Shown: one piece after another, positions 45,124 to 54,362 of the stretch | Layout: every line of letters starts with the position of its first letter | Position numbering within the stretch: the first letter of the stretch is position 1 | NCBI GenBank assembly: GCA_030429565.1 | Contig: JAUIFE010000015.1 | Coordinates: 1-64,000, forward strand | Reading direction: 5' to 3' | Origin: Holophagae bacterium | Lineage (GTDB): Bacteria > Acidobacteriota > Holophagae > Acanthopleuribacterales > Acanthopleuribacteraceae | Length of the DNA: 64,000 bases | Program-made: the position numbers and the translations under genes | The notes under the pieces: generated by a model | What the model saw: the letters and a program-made list of their open reading frames with translations, nothing else | Told to the model about the DNA's origin: nothing | Databases searched by the model: none

Positions 45124-45732
45124 GCTCACCTCTTTGCCGGCCCGCTGATAACGCGCGGGTCCTCGGCAACCGGACATTTTACCAAAAAATCGCCGCAACC
45201 GTGTAGCCCGCGCACCGACCGGGGCCCAAACGCGGTGCCTGGCGGCAAACTTTGGCAAGGTTTCGCTGGGTTTCCACCGAGCATTTGGCTATAGTGGGAT
45301 TAACACATTTCTTACACAACCCAACTCGCGCGAACCTTGGCCATGCCCTTCAACCGAGGCCGTCTTATGGTCGTCTGCCGTCTGCACCGCCTCGCACAAA
45401 CTCGCCGCTGATTGCGGTTTCGTCGTGACGGCGTCAAACCGGACCCGTCCCCCGCAAACTCGAGCTCGGCCCGTACCGGGCCCGCCTACGACACCTTGCC
45501 TGGAACTTTGCTGCGCCCGGCCGCTGATGCTTGTCGCCCCGGTCGGCGCTTTTCGCGGCGCCATACGCCGTGATTTTGTTCGATCTTTCCGTTCTTGCCT
45601 TCGAGCGCCGCCCCAAGCGCGGCCGCCGAACGGCGGTGGGCGAACCACGACCGCCGTTCGCTTCGTTTTTTAGTTCGCCGGTTACCCACCTCCGCCGCGA
45701 ATGACGCGGAGGTCATACAAGGGGGTCAGCAT
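45124..45732. other. Gene-free region upstream of the EF-G-like gene
   Basis: About 610 bases of high GC with no real gene; frames open here are proline/arginine-rich shadows. The EF-G frame is open from 45595, but the family start is ATG 45733. TATAGT near 45289 is a lone -10-like box without a good -35. Confidence 0.4.
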
Positions 45733-47808
45733 ATGAATGTTGAAGATATTCGCAATGTGGGCATTGCGGGCCACGGCGGGTGTGGCAAAACCACGCTCGC
45801 CGAAGCCATGCTTTACACCGCCGGTGTCACCAATCGTCTCGGCACCGTTGAACAAGGCAACACTGTCAGTGATTTTCACGAGCAGGAGATTGAGCGCAGC
45901 ATCTCAATTAGCACCAGCATGATGCACTTCAAGTGGGCCGACCACAAAATCAACCTCATCGACGCGCCCGGCTATCTCGATTTCATCGGCGAAGTTTACG
46001 GCGCCATGCACGTCGTCGATAGCGGCCTGATTGTGGTCGACGCCACCTCGGGCGTTGAGGTCGGCACCGAACTTCATTGGAAATACGGCAAAAAACACGA
46101 TCTCAGCAAGTTCATCGTCATCAACAAACTCGACAAGGAGAACATTCAGTTCGAGCGCGTCGCCCAGGAGATCGTCGATCAGTTCGGCGAAAACGTCGTC
46201 ATCACCCAGTTCCCTTATGAAACCGGCGCCAACTTTTGCAAAATCATCGACCTCGTTCGCGGCGCAATGCTCGTTTACGAGGGTGACGGCGGCGTATACC
46301 GACAGGAGCCGATCCCGGCCGATATCGAAGAAAAATACGAAGAATACCGTCTCAACTTTATCGAATCGGTCGTCGACCACGACGAGACCTTGATGGAAAA
46401 GTACCTGATGGACGAACCCATCAGCGAAGACGAACTCAAAGCGGTCCTGTCCCAATGCAGCAAACACAATGCTTTTTATCCCGTCATGTGCTGTAGCGCG
46501 AAAAAAAATATCGGCGTCGACCGCATCCTCGAAGTGTTGGTCAAATACGGTGCTTCGGCATCGGACCTGCCCGATATCACCGGCAAAGATGCCGAAGGCA
46601 ATATCGTTTCACGCCGCTGCAGCGCCGACGAACCCACCGCCGCGCTTATTTTTAAATCGATCTCCGAAAAACACGCCGAACTGTCGTTTGTCAAAGTCTA
46701 CGCCGGAACCCTTAGCGCCGGATCCACCCTCATCAACGCCGTCAACGGTGAAAGCGAACGCATCTCCGCACTTTATCTGCTCAACGGCAAACAACGCGTC
46801 GAAACCGACAAACTGGAAACCGGCGACATGGGTGCGGTCATCAAACTCAAACACGCCCACACCAACGAAACCCTGTGCGACCCAGACGCACCGATCACAA
46901 TCAGCCAAATTAAGTTCCCCGAGCCGGTCATTCGGGCCGCGCTGGTTCTGGAAAACCATTCCGACGAGGATCGCCTCAGCCAAGGCTTAGCCCAATTACA
47001 CCAAGAAGACCCCACCTTCCACTTCAATTACGACAGCGAAATTCGCCAAACCATTGTCAGCGGCCAGGGAGAACTGCAGCTCGACTGGGTCCTGCACCGT
47101 CTTAAAAACCGTTTTAACGTCACCTGCGAACTCATCGAACCCAGCATTCCCTATCGTGAAACCCTGCGCAAAGCGGCCACCGTCCACAAACGCTTTAAGA
47201 AACAAAGCGGTGGGCGCGGCCAGTTCGGCGACGTCCATATCGAAGTCACGCCGCTGCACCGCGGCGGCGGCTTTAAGTTCGTCAACAACATCGTCGGCGG
47301 CGCCATCCCGACCAAGTTCATCCCCGCCGTGGAGAAAGGGGTTGTGCACGCCATGAGCGACGGCTTCTTGACCAACTGTCAAATCGTCGATTTGTCGGTG
47401 CGGCTGTTTGACGGCGGGTACCACGACGTCGACTCCTCGGATATGTCGTTCCAAATCGCCGCCTCGCTGGCCCTTAAAGAAGCGATGGAACAAGGCGGTT
47501 CGGTCATTTTGGAACCCATCTACGAGTTGGAAATCCGCGTGCCCGAAAGCTACATGGGCGCGGTTATGGGCGATGTATCAACCCGCCGTGGCAAAATTCT
47601 CGGCATGGATACCGAAGGTCGATTCCAAATCATTCACGCCGAGGTCCCACTCAGCGAAATGTGGAAGTACTCGTGCAACCTGCGCTCGATCAGTCAGGGA
47701 CGCGGCCGCCACAGCCGCAAGTTTTCTCACTACGAACCGGTGCCACGCGAGGTACAAAACCGCTTGATTGAAAAGTTCAAAGCACTGCGGGAAGAGGGCG
47801 GCCATTAG
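45733..47808 (+). CDS. Elongation factor G-like GTPase (EF-G2/FusA2 type)
   Basis: 691 residues from ATG 45733, preceded by AAGGGGG. GTPase motifs are GHGGCGKTTL (G1, 13-22), DAPGY (G3, 77-81) and NKLDK (G4). EF-G proper has GHIDAGKTT and DTPGH; Tyr81 here replaces the catalytic His, as is known in the EF-G-like (FusA2) subfamily. The full five-domain layout is kept: domain IV carries GGRGQFGDVHIEVTPL and domain V AVMGDVSTRRGKILGMD. It is therefore a paralogue of translation EF-G rather than the main copy. No ribosomal protein genes are adjacent. Confidence 0.93.
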   Translation: MNVEDIRNVGIAGHGGCGKTTLAEAMLYTAGVTNRLGTVEQGNTVSDFHEQEIERSISISTSMMHFKWADHKINLIDAPGYLDFIGEVYGAMHVVDSGLIVVDATSGVEVGTELHWKYGKKHDLSKFIVINKLDKENIQFERVAQEIVDQFGENVVITQFPYETGANFCKIIDLVRGAMLVYEGDGGVYRQEPIPADIEEKYEEYRLNFIESVVDHDETLMEKYLMDEPISEDELKAVLSQCSKHNAFYPVMCCSAKKNIGVDRILEVLVKYGASASDLPDITGKDAEGNIVSRRCSADEPTAALIFKSISEKHAELSFVKVYAGTLSAGSTLINAVNGESERISALYLLNGKQRVETDKLETGDMGAVIKLKHAHTNETLCDPDAPITISQIKFPEPVIRAALVLENHSDEDRLSQGLAQLHQEDPTFHFNYDSEIRQTIVSGQGELQLDWVLHRLKNRFNVTCELIEPSIPYRETLRKAATVHKRFKKQSGGRGQFGDVHIEVTPLHRGGGFKFVNNIVGGAIPTKFIPAVEKGVVHAMSDGFLTNCQIVDLSVRLFDGGYHDVDSSDMSFQIAASLALKEAMEQGGSVILEPIYELEIRVPESYMGAVMGDVSTRRGKILGMDTEGRFQIIHAEVPLSEMWKYSCNLRSISQGRGRHSRKFSHYEPVPREVQNRLIEKFKALREEGGH

Positions 47809-47822
47809 GCCACACCGAAAAC

Positions 47823-47852
47823 AAAAAGGCGCGTCCCCCGACGCGCCTTTTT
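47823..47852 (+). terminator. Intrinsic terminator after the EF-G-like gene
   Basis: AAAAAGGCGCGTC pairs with GACGCGCCTTTTT around CCCC, followed by more T. Both the A-tract and T-tract are present, so it can work in both directions. Confidence 0.92.
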
Positions 47853-48038
47853 TCATTTAAACCCCCGCGCCGAGACGACGCGGTTTTTGCCGGCCGACCC
47901 ATTGAAAAACTTAAACAAAAATGTCTCGCCGACGATAAGCGGCTTAGGTAAGATAGTCCCATCTCCTTTCAATTGAATCCTGTTCCTGGTTGACGTCGCG
48001 TGGTTTTGCAAGCGGCGCACCGTGCGGAGGTCCGTGCG

Positions 48039-49883
48039 ATGTCTTTGAGTTTGAAGGTCCAGCTCGGTGCCTACAGCTTAGGTATTGTGGTGCTTACCGT
48101 GGCGGCACTTTTAGCCGCCGCCTATGGTGTCTTGCGCAAAGCCGCCGTCAACGAATTGGGCCACCGCGCCCAACATGTGGCCGCCGTTGCCGGCTTGAGC
48201 ATCGACGGCGATCTCCACGAGCAGATTCGCAGCAACGACGACGCCGCCGGCGAGGCTTTCCTACAAATTCAAAAGCATTTGACAGAAACCGCCGCCGCCA
48301 TGGAAATGGACGTGGTGAAAGACCCTATTTACACCATGCGCCCCCATGGCAACAAAATGCAATACGTCGCCATGACCCAAGAAAAAACCTTTATCGGCGA
48401 CCCTTACGACGCCGCCAAGTTCGGCGTAGCCGAAGTGATGCAAAGTGTTTTGACCGAAGGCAAAGCCAAACACACCGACTTGTATCAAAGCACCAAAGCC
48501 ACCTACATCTCCGGTTACGGCCCGATCCGCAACGCCGCCGGCGAAACGGTTGGTTTTGTGTGTATTGACCTCACCGCCGACGATCTGCGTTCGGCCGTCA
48601 TGGACAAAATGAGTTCGCTGATGTGGGTCGGTTTATTGGTGGCCCTCTTGGCCTGCGTCGTATCCCTGGGTTTGGTCACCTACATCACACGCCCCGTGCG
48701 CGCCACCGTCGCCCACATTGAACAAATGTTGGCAACCCGCGACCTAACCATACGCCTTGACGAGCACAGTGACGATGAAATGGGCCAACTGGCGCGCGCC
48801 TTTAACCGCTACAACGAAACCATCTTGGCGTTAATCACCGATTTAGGCGGCAGTGCCGTCAAACTGAGTCACGCCTCCGAGCAACTTAGCGCCCAGAGCA
48901 ACGCGACCAACGCCGGCTCGGCCGAACTCACCCATGAAGCCGATGCACTGGTCAGTCTCGCGGGCAACGCCTCGCACAGTTTGTCCAATATCTCTGAAAG
49001 CGCCAAAAGCGGCGCGGTTTCGCTCGAGGAAATGAGCGAGGCCATCCACAACATCCAGAACAACCTGCGCCAAATGGACGTCGCCGCCGAAATCATGTCG
49101 ACCGACATCAACGACGTCGCCGGCTCGGTGGAAGAGCTCAGTCACACCATTCAAGATATCGGCGGTCACATCAACGAGGCCCGCAACGTCTCGGCTGAAG
49201 CGGCCGACACCGCCCAACAAACCAACCAAACCGTCAACCAACTGGGCACGGCGGCCGCCGAAATCGGCGAGGTCATCGCGCTGATCTCCAAAATCACCGA
49301 AAAAACCAATCTGTTAGCGTTAAACGCATCGATTGAAGCCGCCCGTGCCGGAGAAGCCGGCCGTGGTTTCGCCGTGGTGGCCAACGAAGTTAAAGAGCTG
49401 GCCAACCAAACCGCCGCGGCAACCGAGGACATTCACCGTCGCATTAGCGCCATCCAAAACAACACCACCACCGCGATCGACGCCATTCGCAGCATCAACC
49501 AAATCATCGGCACCATCAACGAAAGAACCGGGGAGATCGCGGCGGCGGTCGAACAGCAGACGCAAACAGCGATTGAAATTGAAGCGCGCATGGTGAGCAG
49601 CGCCCAAAAGGCGGCGGAAGTGTCGCAGGGCGTCAACGAATCGGCCAAACTCTCGGATTTGGTCACAGAAAGAACCCAAAAAGTGAGCACAGCGGCCAAG
49701 AGCGACGCGGCCCAAGCTTGCGCGATGTACAACGAGTCGCTGAGGGTGAAGGAGATCGGTGAGAAAGTTCACAAAAAGGCAAAATTATCCCATAGCAGCG
49801 CGGAGAACCTGCAGACGGAAGCCCATGAATTGGGGGCCATTGCAGGCAAAATCACAGAATTAATCGGTACCTTCAAGACATAA
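48039..49883 (+). CDS. Methyl-accepting chemotaxis protein
   Basis: 614 residues from ATG 48039 (GGAGG 8 bases upstream). Membrane helix 1 is at about 9-30, the periplasmic sensor (about 31-185) resembles a single Cache-like domain (DPIYTMRPHG, YISGYGPIRNAAGETVGFVC), and helix 2 lies at about 192-213, followed by HAMP. The signalling tip is TEKTNLLALNASIEAARAGE with GFAVVANEVKELANQTA. There is no CheR pentapeptide at the end (LIGTFKT). It is monocistronic. The ligand is unknown. Confidence 0.95.
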   Translation: MSLSLKVQLGAYSLGIVVLTVAALLAAAYGVLRKAAVNELGHRAQHVAAVAGLSIDGDLHEQIRSNDDAAGEAFLQIQKHLTETAAAMEMDVVKDPIYTMRPHGNKMQYVAMTQEKTFIGDPYDAAKFGVAEVMQSVLTEGKAKHTDLYQSTKATYISGYGPIRNAAGETVGFVCIDLTADDLRSAVMDKMSSLMWVGLLVALLACVVSLGLVTYITRPVRATVAHIEQMLATRDLTIRLDEHSDDEMGQLARAFNRYNETILALITDLGGSAVKLSHASEQLSAQSNATNAGSAELTHEADALVSLAGNASHSLSNISESAKSGAVSLEEMSEAIHNIQNNLRQMDVAAEIMSTDINDVAGSVEELSHTIQDIGGHINEARNVSAEAADTAQQTNQTVNQLGTAAAEIGEVIALISKITEKTNLLALNASIEAARAGEAGRGFAVVANEVKELANQTAAATEDIHRRISAIQNNTTTAIDAIRSINQIIGTINERTGEIAAAVEQQTQTAIEIEARMVSSAQKAAEVSQGVNESAKLSDLVTERTQKVSTAAKSDAAQACAMYNESLRVKEIGEKVHKKAKLSHSSAENLQTEAHELGAIAGKITELIGTFKT

Positions 49884-50390
49884 AACCTTGAATATATTAG
49901 TTTTGTATCAGAAAACACAGGCCTATCAGCTCATTCCATAAAGCTGCATATTCTTCCGGTAGGTTTGCGGTTTCCAGGACATGACATCGCTGTCAGTTCC
50001 ACCCTTGTTTCCCAAGTGTTCGAAGTAACCAACTGTTTTTAAATTACTTTTTTGGGGTCGAAAAACGCGACCCACTGGTCAACCAGCAACTTTTTTATGG
50101 GCTGCCAATGTAAAATTTTTCGGGTCCTTGCTTCGCCCTTTTTCGACCCAAAACCCGAAACATTCCGAGACCCGTCTCGGTGAGAGATCGGTCGGCGAAG
50201 CCTTGCGCCCCTTGCCTTTCACGACCATGTGAAAAATTTTCACGACGGCTGTTAAAAGCATATCGGCGTCTCATCACCGTGGCCTCGGCAAGAGCGTGGA
50301 CCTGTAAATCGAAGGAAACAAAACTTTTTCGGACTTGGCCACGAAACATTGATTGAATAAAATAGCCACAGCCGGCTCAAAAACGACGGC
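49884..50390. other. Gene-free region with many inverted repeats
   Basis: About 500 bases between the chemoreceptor and the promoter of the paralogue pair. Inverted repeats include TGACA/TGTCA near 49982, GGGTCG/CGACCC (50055-50073), CTGG-TCAA-CCAG (50075-50086) followed by TTTTTT, TTTCGGGT/ACCCGAAA (50118-50160) and CCGAGAC-CC-GTCTCGG (50165-50180). A minus-strand frame (50095-50349) lacks a ribosome site. It may be an RNA-coding or mobile-element remnant. Confidence 0.45.
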
Positions 50391-50407
50391 TGGGCACGGC
50401 ACCTGCT
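50391..50407 (+). promoter_or_regulatory. Candidate sigma-54 promoter for the tandem paralogue genes
   Basis: TGGGCACGGCACCTGCT has GG (50393-50394) and GC (50405-50406) separated by exactly 10 bases, with GGCACG at -24 and CTGCT at -12, nearly the consensus TGGCACG-N4-TTGCW. Transcription would start near 50418, giving a leader of about 130 bases before the ATG at 50549. Confidence 0.6.
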
Positions 50408-50548
50408 CGGATATGCTTATAACGGTTCCTAGATTAAGAAGATTTGACGAGTCCTGGGTGTTTCTTTGGTCACTGCTGACCACTGCTGCGGCAGCAAGCC
50501 GACTACAAGGAGACGCAACCGCTCGACAAACGGAGGTCTAAATCACCA

Positions 50549-51148
50549 ATGGCCACGAAAACCAAAAAGCAAGCGAAACAACCATTCTCCTTCGAACCAG
50601 AAGAGATGGTTTGGCCGGAGGTTGAGGATTCCTGGACTGAGGAAGAGCTATTACGCCAGAAAGGAATGTTTAAGTTCTCTAAAATCAAGGAGAAACTCAA
50701 CCTAACCACGGCCGACCTCACGAAAATCAGCCGAGATGCCCTAAAGCAAAACATCAATACTTACGAAACTTATGGATTCGGAAAACCCAAAGGCAGCCAG
50801 TATATTGTGCGCATGTCTTTATTTCGCGACTTCTATAACGATTTCAATCAACGTAAAGACCTACCCACCAACATCGATTTGGACCAGGTACAAACCATTC
50901 CCGACAACATCAATAACGCGAATCTTCTGCTTGAGCTGCGCGGTTATTTCTACCTCAAGGACGTTTGCGCCTATTCCCCGTTCCGCGAAAGTGAAGAAAA
51001 CATTCGCAACACCATCCGTGCTCACGAAGACCAAGAACAGGCAAAAAATCAGTTCGGTTGCTGGTATGACGCCGGCAAACGCGAGTTTTTTGTCGACATG
51101 CAATTATTTCCCAATTGGTTTTTCAGTAGCGTCTGGGTAAGAAACTAG
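50549..51148 (+). CDS. Tandem paralogue 1, protein of unknown family
   Basis: 199 residues, no signal peptide or membrane helix. The N-terminus is basic (KTKKQAKQ), then FSFEPEEMVWPEVED, MFKFSKIKEKLNLTT (a possible helix-turn-helix) and TYETYGFGKPKGSQY. PTNID, DVCAYSPFRE and CWYDAGKREFF near the end are all shared with the next gene, as is the closing pattern WFFSSVW. Ungapped alignment with the protein at 51366 gives about 92 identities in 187 positions by hand count. The ribosome site GGAGG lies 12 bases before the ATG, behind a sigma-54 promoter match. I know no family with these motifs. Confidence 0.85.
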   Translation: MATKTKKQAKQPFSFEPEEMVWPEVEDSWTEEELLRQKGMFKFSKIKEKLNLTTADLTKISRDALKQNINTYETYGFGKPKGSQYIVRMSLFRDFYNDFNQRKDLPTNIDLDQVQTIPDNINNANLLLELRGYFYLKDVCAYSPFRESEENIRNTIRAHEDQEQAKNQFGCWYDAGKREFFVDMQLFPNWFFSSVWVRN

Positions 51149-51365
51149 TTTTCCACTTCGGGAAAAACCCACATATCGACAAACCCGCCACCTGAACAAA
51201 AACACAAATGATGATTTTTTCAACATTCTTACTTGATCTCGGCTCACTTGCCGAGCGAAACTTTCAGGATGTATAAGCCGGGATTTCCTCGCTGTATAAA
51301 TTTTCTCCATCACTCCATACATATTCAATTCTCCTACCAATCACACTCTTGCGGAGGCAACACTA

Positions 51366-51965
51366 ATGACCAATCTGGATAACGCCAACGGCGGTAAATT
51401 CGAATTCGATCACGAAGAGATGCACTGGCCCAACGTGGAGGACGATCACACGCCTCAGGATATCCTAAACACCGACGGTATGTATAAGTTCTCTAAAATC
51501 AAAGACATCTTGGGCATGACCACGATGGAACTGACCAAGCTCAGCAAGGTCGCCGAGCAAAAAGGGCTCGACACTTACGAGCACTACGGTTTCTTCAAGC
51601 CCCGTGGCAGCCAGTACGTTTTGAAAATGAGTAAGTTCCGTGAGACTTTTTCTAGAATCTCACAGTTCAAATCGATTCCCACCAACATCGATCCTCGCGA
51701 CCTGAAGGTCATTCCCGAGGGCTGCACCGATGCCAACAACATCCTTAAGCTCAAAGGTTTCTTTCGTTTGAACGACGTATGTCAATACTCTCCGTTCAAG
51801 GAAAACGCCGAAGTCATTAAAAACCTCGTGCGTAAAGAAAAGAACCAAGAACGCGCCATGCAAGAAAACGGCTGCTGGTATGACAACACCAAACGCGAGT
51901 ATTTCGTGCATATGGACAACTTCGGTCCCTGGTTTTTCCAAGAAGTTTGGATGAAAGGTTTATAA
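51366..51965 (+). CDS. Tandem paralogue 2, protein of unknown family
   Basis: 199 residues, the same length as its upstream neighbour, without a signal peptide. Shared blocks are FEFDHEEMHWPNVED, MYKFSKIKDILGMTT, TYEHYGFFKPRGSQY, PTNIDPRDLKVIP, DVCQYSPFKE, CWYDNTKREYF and WFFQEVW. The most conserved positions are aromatic residues, cysteines (DVC, CWYD) and glycines, typical of a folded globular domain. GGAGG is 8 bases before the ATG. A 217-base gap with a small hairpin separates it from paralogue 1, and a TTGCCG-18-TATAAG pair there might be its own promoter. Two terminators follow. Confidence 0.85.
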   Translation: MTNLDNANGGKFEFDHEEMHWPNVEDDHTPQDILNTDGMYKFSKIKDILGMTTMELTKLSKVAEQKGLDTYEHYGFFKPRGSQYVLKMSKFRETFSRISQFKSIPTNIDPRDLKVIPEGCTDANNILKLKGFFRLNDVCQYSPFKENAEVIKNLVRKEKNQERAMQENGCWYDNTKREYFVHMDNFGPWFFQEVWMKGL

Positions 51966-52016
51966 GACGCCGGTTGCCCACCGTGCTCTTTACCGCAAGA
52001 ACCGTTTCATTCTCAT

Positions 52017-52064
52017 ACCGAGGCTGATATCCGCAGCCCCCCAGCCGGAAGGCCTCGGTTTTTT
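52017..52064 (+). terminator. Intrinsic terminator 1 after the paralogue pair
   Basis: ACCGAGGC (52017-52024) pairs with GCCTCGGT (52052-52059), followed by TTTTT. Confidence 0.8.
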
Positions 52065-52093
52065 ACTCAGGTTAAATCAGTTCGAACTACGCC

Positions 52094-52129
52094 GGGAACA
52101 GCCGATTCAATGAATGCTGTTCCCTTTTT
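52094..52129 (+). terminator. Intrinsic terminator 2 after the paralogue pair
   Basis: GGGAACAGC (52094-52102) pairs perfectly with GCTGTTCCC (52116-52124), followed by TTTTT. It lies only 30 bases after terminator 1. Confidence 0.85.
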
Positions 52130-52347
52130 ATTTCGTCCCGACCACCACCTCCCCTTTCGGTGGTCACGTCCGATGCGGGGTTGCGGCGTTTCACGCCCAC
52201 CCCGCAACATACCGGACCTGGCGTCACGAGCGATTAAAAAGCCACCAGAATCAACAAACAGCCGCCTGCGGGACTATTAAAAACACCCCCAAACCGCGCG
52301 CGCCGGCCATTCCATGCATCACCCTGCGTCTTCCGAACGCAACGACG

Positions 52348-53682
52348 TCAAGACACCGCCACACCTTGCGGCTCCAGCCAAGCAGGTTTGGTTACATTAA
52401 TCGTCGCATTGAGGTCGTGCAGGATGTGATAGAGACCAAAATAGGTGCGATCGATGTATATGGCGTCTTTGCGGCCACGCACCGTTTTATTGTCGCGTAG
52501 ATCGCGATCACGCCGCACCCGTTCACCAAACGCATAGATCTCTTCAAAATAGCGGCGGTCGCCAAAAAAGAAGCGCTCAGCATGGAACGGGCGCGCCAAA
52601 AGCTCGATCATTTCACAGAAAAACTCAGTGAAGAACCGCTGTTCCTCGGCATCGTCGTGATCGTAGATAAAGCCCATACGACGGAACAAATCGTTGCGGG
52701 CCCCGAGATTTTCCGGGTCCAGCAAGTCCTGGCGCACCAAGCTGAAATAGCTGTGGTAGAAGTCGTCTGGAATCTCTTTGACGCAACCGAAATCCAGAAT
52801 CCCAATCGAGCCGTCCTCACGGAACAGGAAATTGCCGGGGTGGGGATCTGCATGCAACTTGCGCAAGGTATGGATCTGAAAGTGGAAACAATCCCAGAGC
52901 CGCTGGCCAATGGTATCGAGCAAGGCTTGATCCGGCTTAAGCTTCAAAAACTCGCGCAGATGGTGGCCGGACAACCAATCCATCGTCAGGATACGTTTGG
53001 CCGACAACTCGGGATAATAGTGTGGAAAATCAATGCCTTCGAGATCGCGACAGGCGGCGCTAATTTCCAAGGAGCGGCGCAACTCTAATTGGTAATCGGT
53101 TTCTTCCAACATTTTGGCGGCCACCTCTTCCATGAAATGGTCCAGCTCTTTGCCATTGACGTTCAGCAGGCGAACCGCCAGCGGGCGCACCATCTTGAGA
53201 TCGGTCATGACCGAATCCCCGACACCGGGATACTGAATTTTAACCGCCAAGGTTTTGTCACCGTGGCGCGCTTGGTGGACCTGACCAATGCTGGCGGCAT
53301 TGATGGCGCTGCGCGAAAAAGTGTCGAAAACGTCGAGGGGCTCTTTGCCGAGTTCCTCGCGAAAGGTTTTAACAACCAGCGGATAGGACAAGGGCGGCGC
53401 GCTGTATTGGGACAAGCTAAATTTCTGTCGATAGGCCGCCGGCAACCAATCGGGATTCATGCTAATCATTTGGGCGGCTTTGAGGGCACTTCCCTTTAAC
53501 TCACTTAGAGAATTAAAGATATCTTCGGCATTGGCCTCGTCTAAATCGGTCCGGCTGCGCTTTGGATCGATCAGTTTTTTAGAGTAATGTGACACGTAAT
53601 TACCACCGACCTTGGCGCCGGTGGTGGCGAACTTCATTGCTCGTTGAATCTTACCCGTTGGTATTTTGCCCAGTTCTTTCAC
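52348..53682 (-). CDS. ABC1/AarF (UbiB)-family kinase-like protein
   Basis: 444 residues from GTG 53682, which has GGAGG 7 bases upstream; the longer frame overlaps the TetR gene. The ADCK/UbiB hallmarks are seen: LSELKGSALKAAQMIS (KxGQ-type segment), INAASIGQVHQARHG (alanine-rich nucleotide loop with SIGQVH), the invariant Lys in LAVKIQYPG, HADPHPGNFLF and GILDFGCVKE (metal-binding DFG). UbiB-type proteins support quinone or lipid metabolism. No ubi or men gene is nearby. A TetR-type gene starts upstream, 26 bases away on the same strand, so the two probably form an operon. Confidence 0.93.
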   Translation of the reverse strand: MKELGKIPTGKIQRAMKFATTGAKVGGNYVSHYSKKLIDPKRSRTDLDEANAEDIFNSLSELKGSALKAAQMISMNPDWLPAAYRQKFSLSQYSAPPLSYPLVVKTFREELGKEPLDVFDTFSRSAINAASIGQVHQARHGDKTLAVKIQYPGVGDSVMTDLKMVRPLAVRLLNVNGKELDHFMEEVAAKMLEETDYQLELRRSLEISAACRDLEGIDFPHYYPELSAKRILTMDWLSGHHLREFLKLKPDQALLDTIGQRLWDCFHFQIHTLRKLHADPHPGNFLFREDGSIGILDFGCVKEIPDDFYHSYFSLVRQDLLDPENLGARNDLFRRMGFIYDHDDAEEQRFFTEFFCEMIELLARPFHAERFFFGDRRYFEEIYAFGERVRRDRDLRDNKTVRGRKDAIYIDRTYFGLYHILHDLNATINVTKPAWLEPQGVAVS

Positions 53683-53708
53683 CTGATCGCCTCCAAACAA
53701 ACCGACGC

Positions 53709-54362
53709 CTAGCCGCGCGCCTTCTGAACCACAAATTTGCCAAGATCCAGCCAGGAATCGAGGAAGTTTTTCCCGCCACAATCGAACAGGGCGTGCACCG
53801 TTTTCTCGACCGCTTGGTCGGTATTTTGAAATTGCTCGGATTCGTCGTTGAGCCAAAACATCAGCAAGCAAAAGCTGGGAACCACCAAACCTTGCCCGTA
53901 ATATTTGGCCACCAGTGGTCGGTCGACCAGCTCGCCATCGGCCAAAGCGCATTCAATCACGGGTTCGGCCCACGCCAAAATTTCGGCTTTAAGGCCGTCT
54001 AATAGTGGTGGTGTACCGAGGGTCGGCAGGCGCAGGGCGGGCTGATAAGCCAAGGCAAAATCGCGCGCTTGGCCCAGCTCGGCGAAGAAGGTAAACCAAA
54101 AGGCCAGGAGTTTTTCGCGGCCGGAATAATCACCGTAGGTTTCGTCGGATTCGAGGATCCGGCGTGTACGCACCGCAAAACTTGCCCAGGTTTTTTTCTC
54201 TAAAGCGCGCAGGGAGCCAAATTCTTTGAAAAAGGTTTTGGCGCTGTGATCATTGGCACGCGCCAGGGCGGCGACCGTTTTGGGCGGCGTGCCGTGTTCG
54301 CCGACATAGGCCAACAGGGCGTCTTGCCAACAGAAGGTGGTTTCTTCGACAGTTTCCGTCAT
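53709..54362 (-). CDS. TetR-family-like transcriptional regulator
   Basis: 217 residues from ATG 54362 (AAGGA 10 bases upstream). The N-terminal helix-turn-helix region is WQDALLAYVGEHGTPPKTV, ALARANDHSAKTFFKEFGS; the phenylalanine after the recognition helix (FKEFGS) is TetR-like. The C-terminal ligand domain is helical (FWFTFFAELGQARDFALAY). It lies directly upstream of the ABC1 kinase gene with a 26-base gap, so it likely controls it. The fit to the Pfam TetR_N profile is inferred from pattern, not tested. Confidence 0.8.
   Translation of the reverse strand: MTETVEETTFCWQDALLAYVGEHGTPPKTVAALARANDHSAKTFFKEFGSLRALEKKTWASFAVRTRRILESDETYGDYSGREKLLAFWFTFFAELGQARDFALAYQPALRLPTLGTPPLLDGLKAEILAWAEPVIECALADGELVDRPLVAKYYGQGLVVPSFCLLMFWLNDESEQFQNTDQAVEKTVHALFDCGGKNFLDSWLDLGKFVVQKARG

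Noticed and set aside
50095..50349. Minus-strand 84-codon frame in the inverted-repeat region
   Set aside because: No ribosome site and arginine-rich composition; a transposase remnant was considered but no transposase motif is present.
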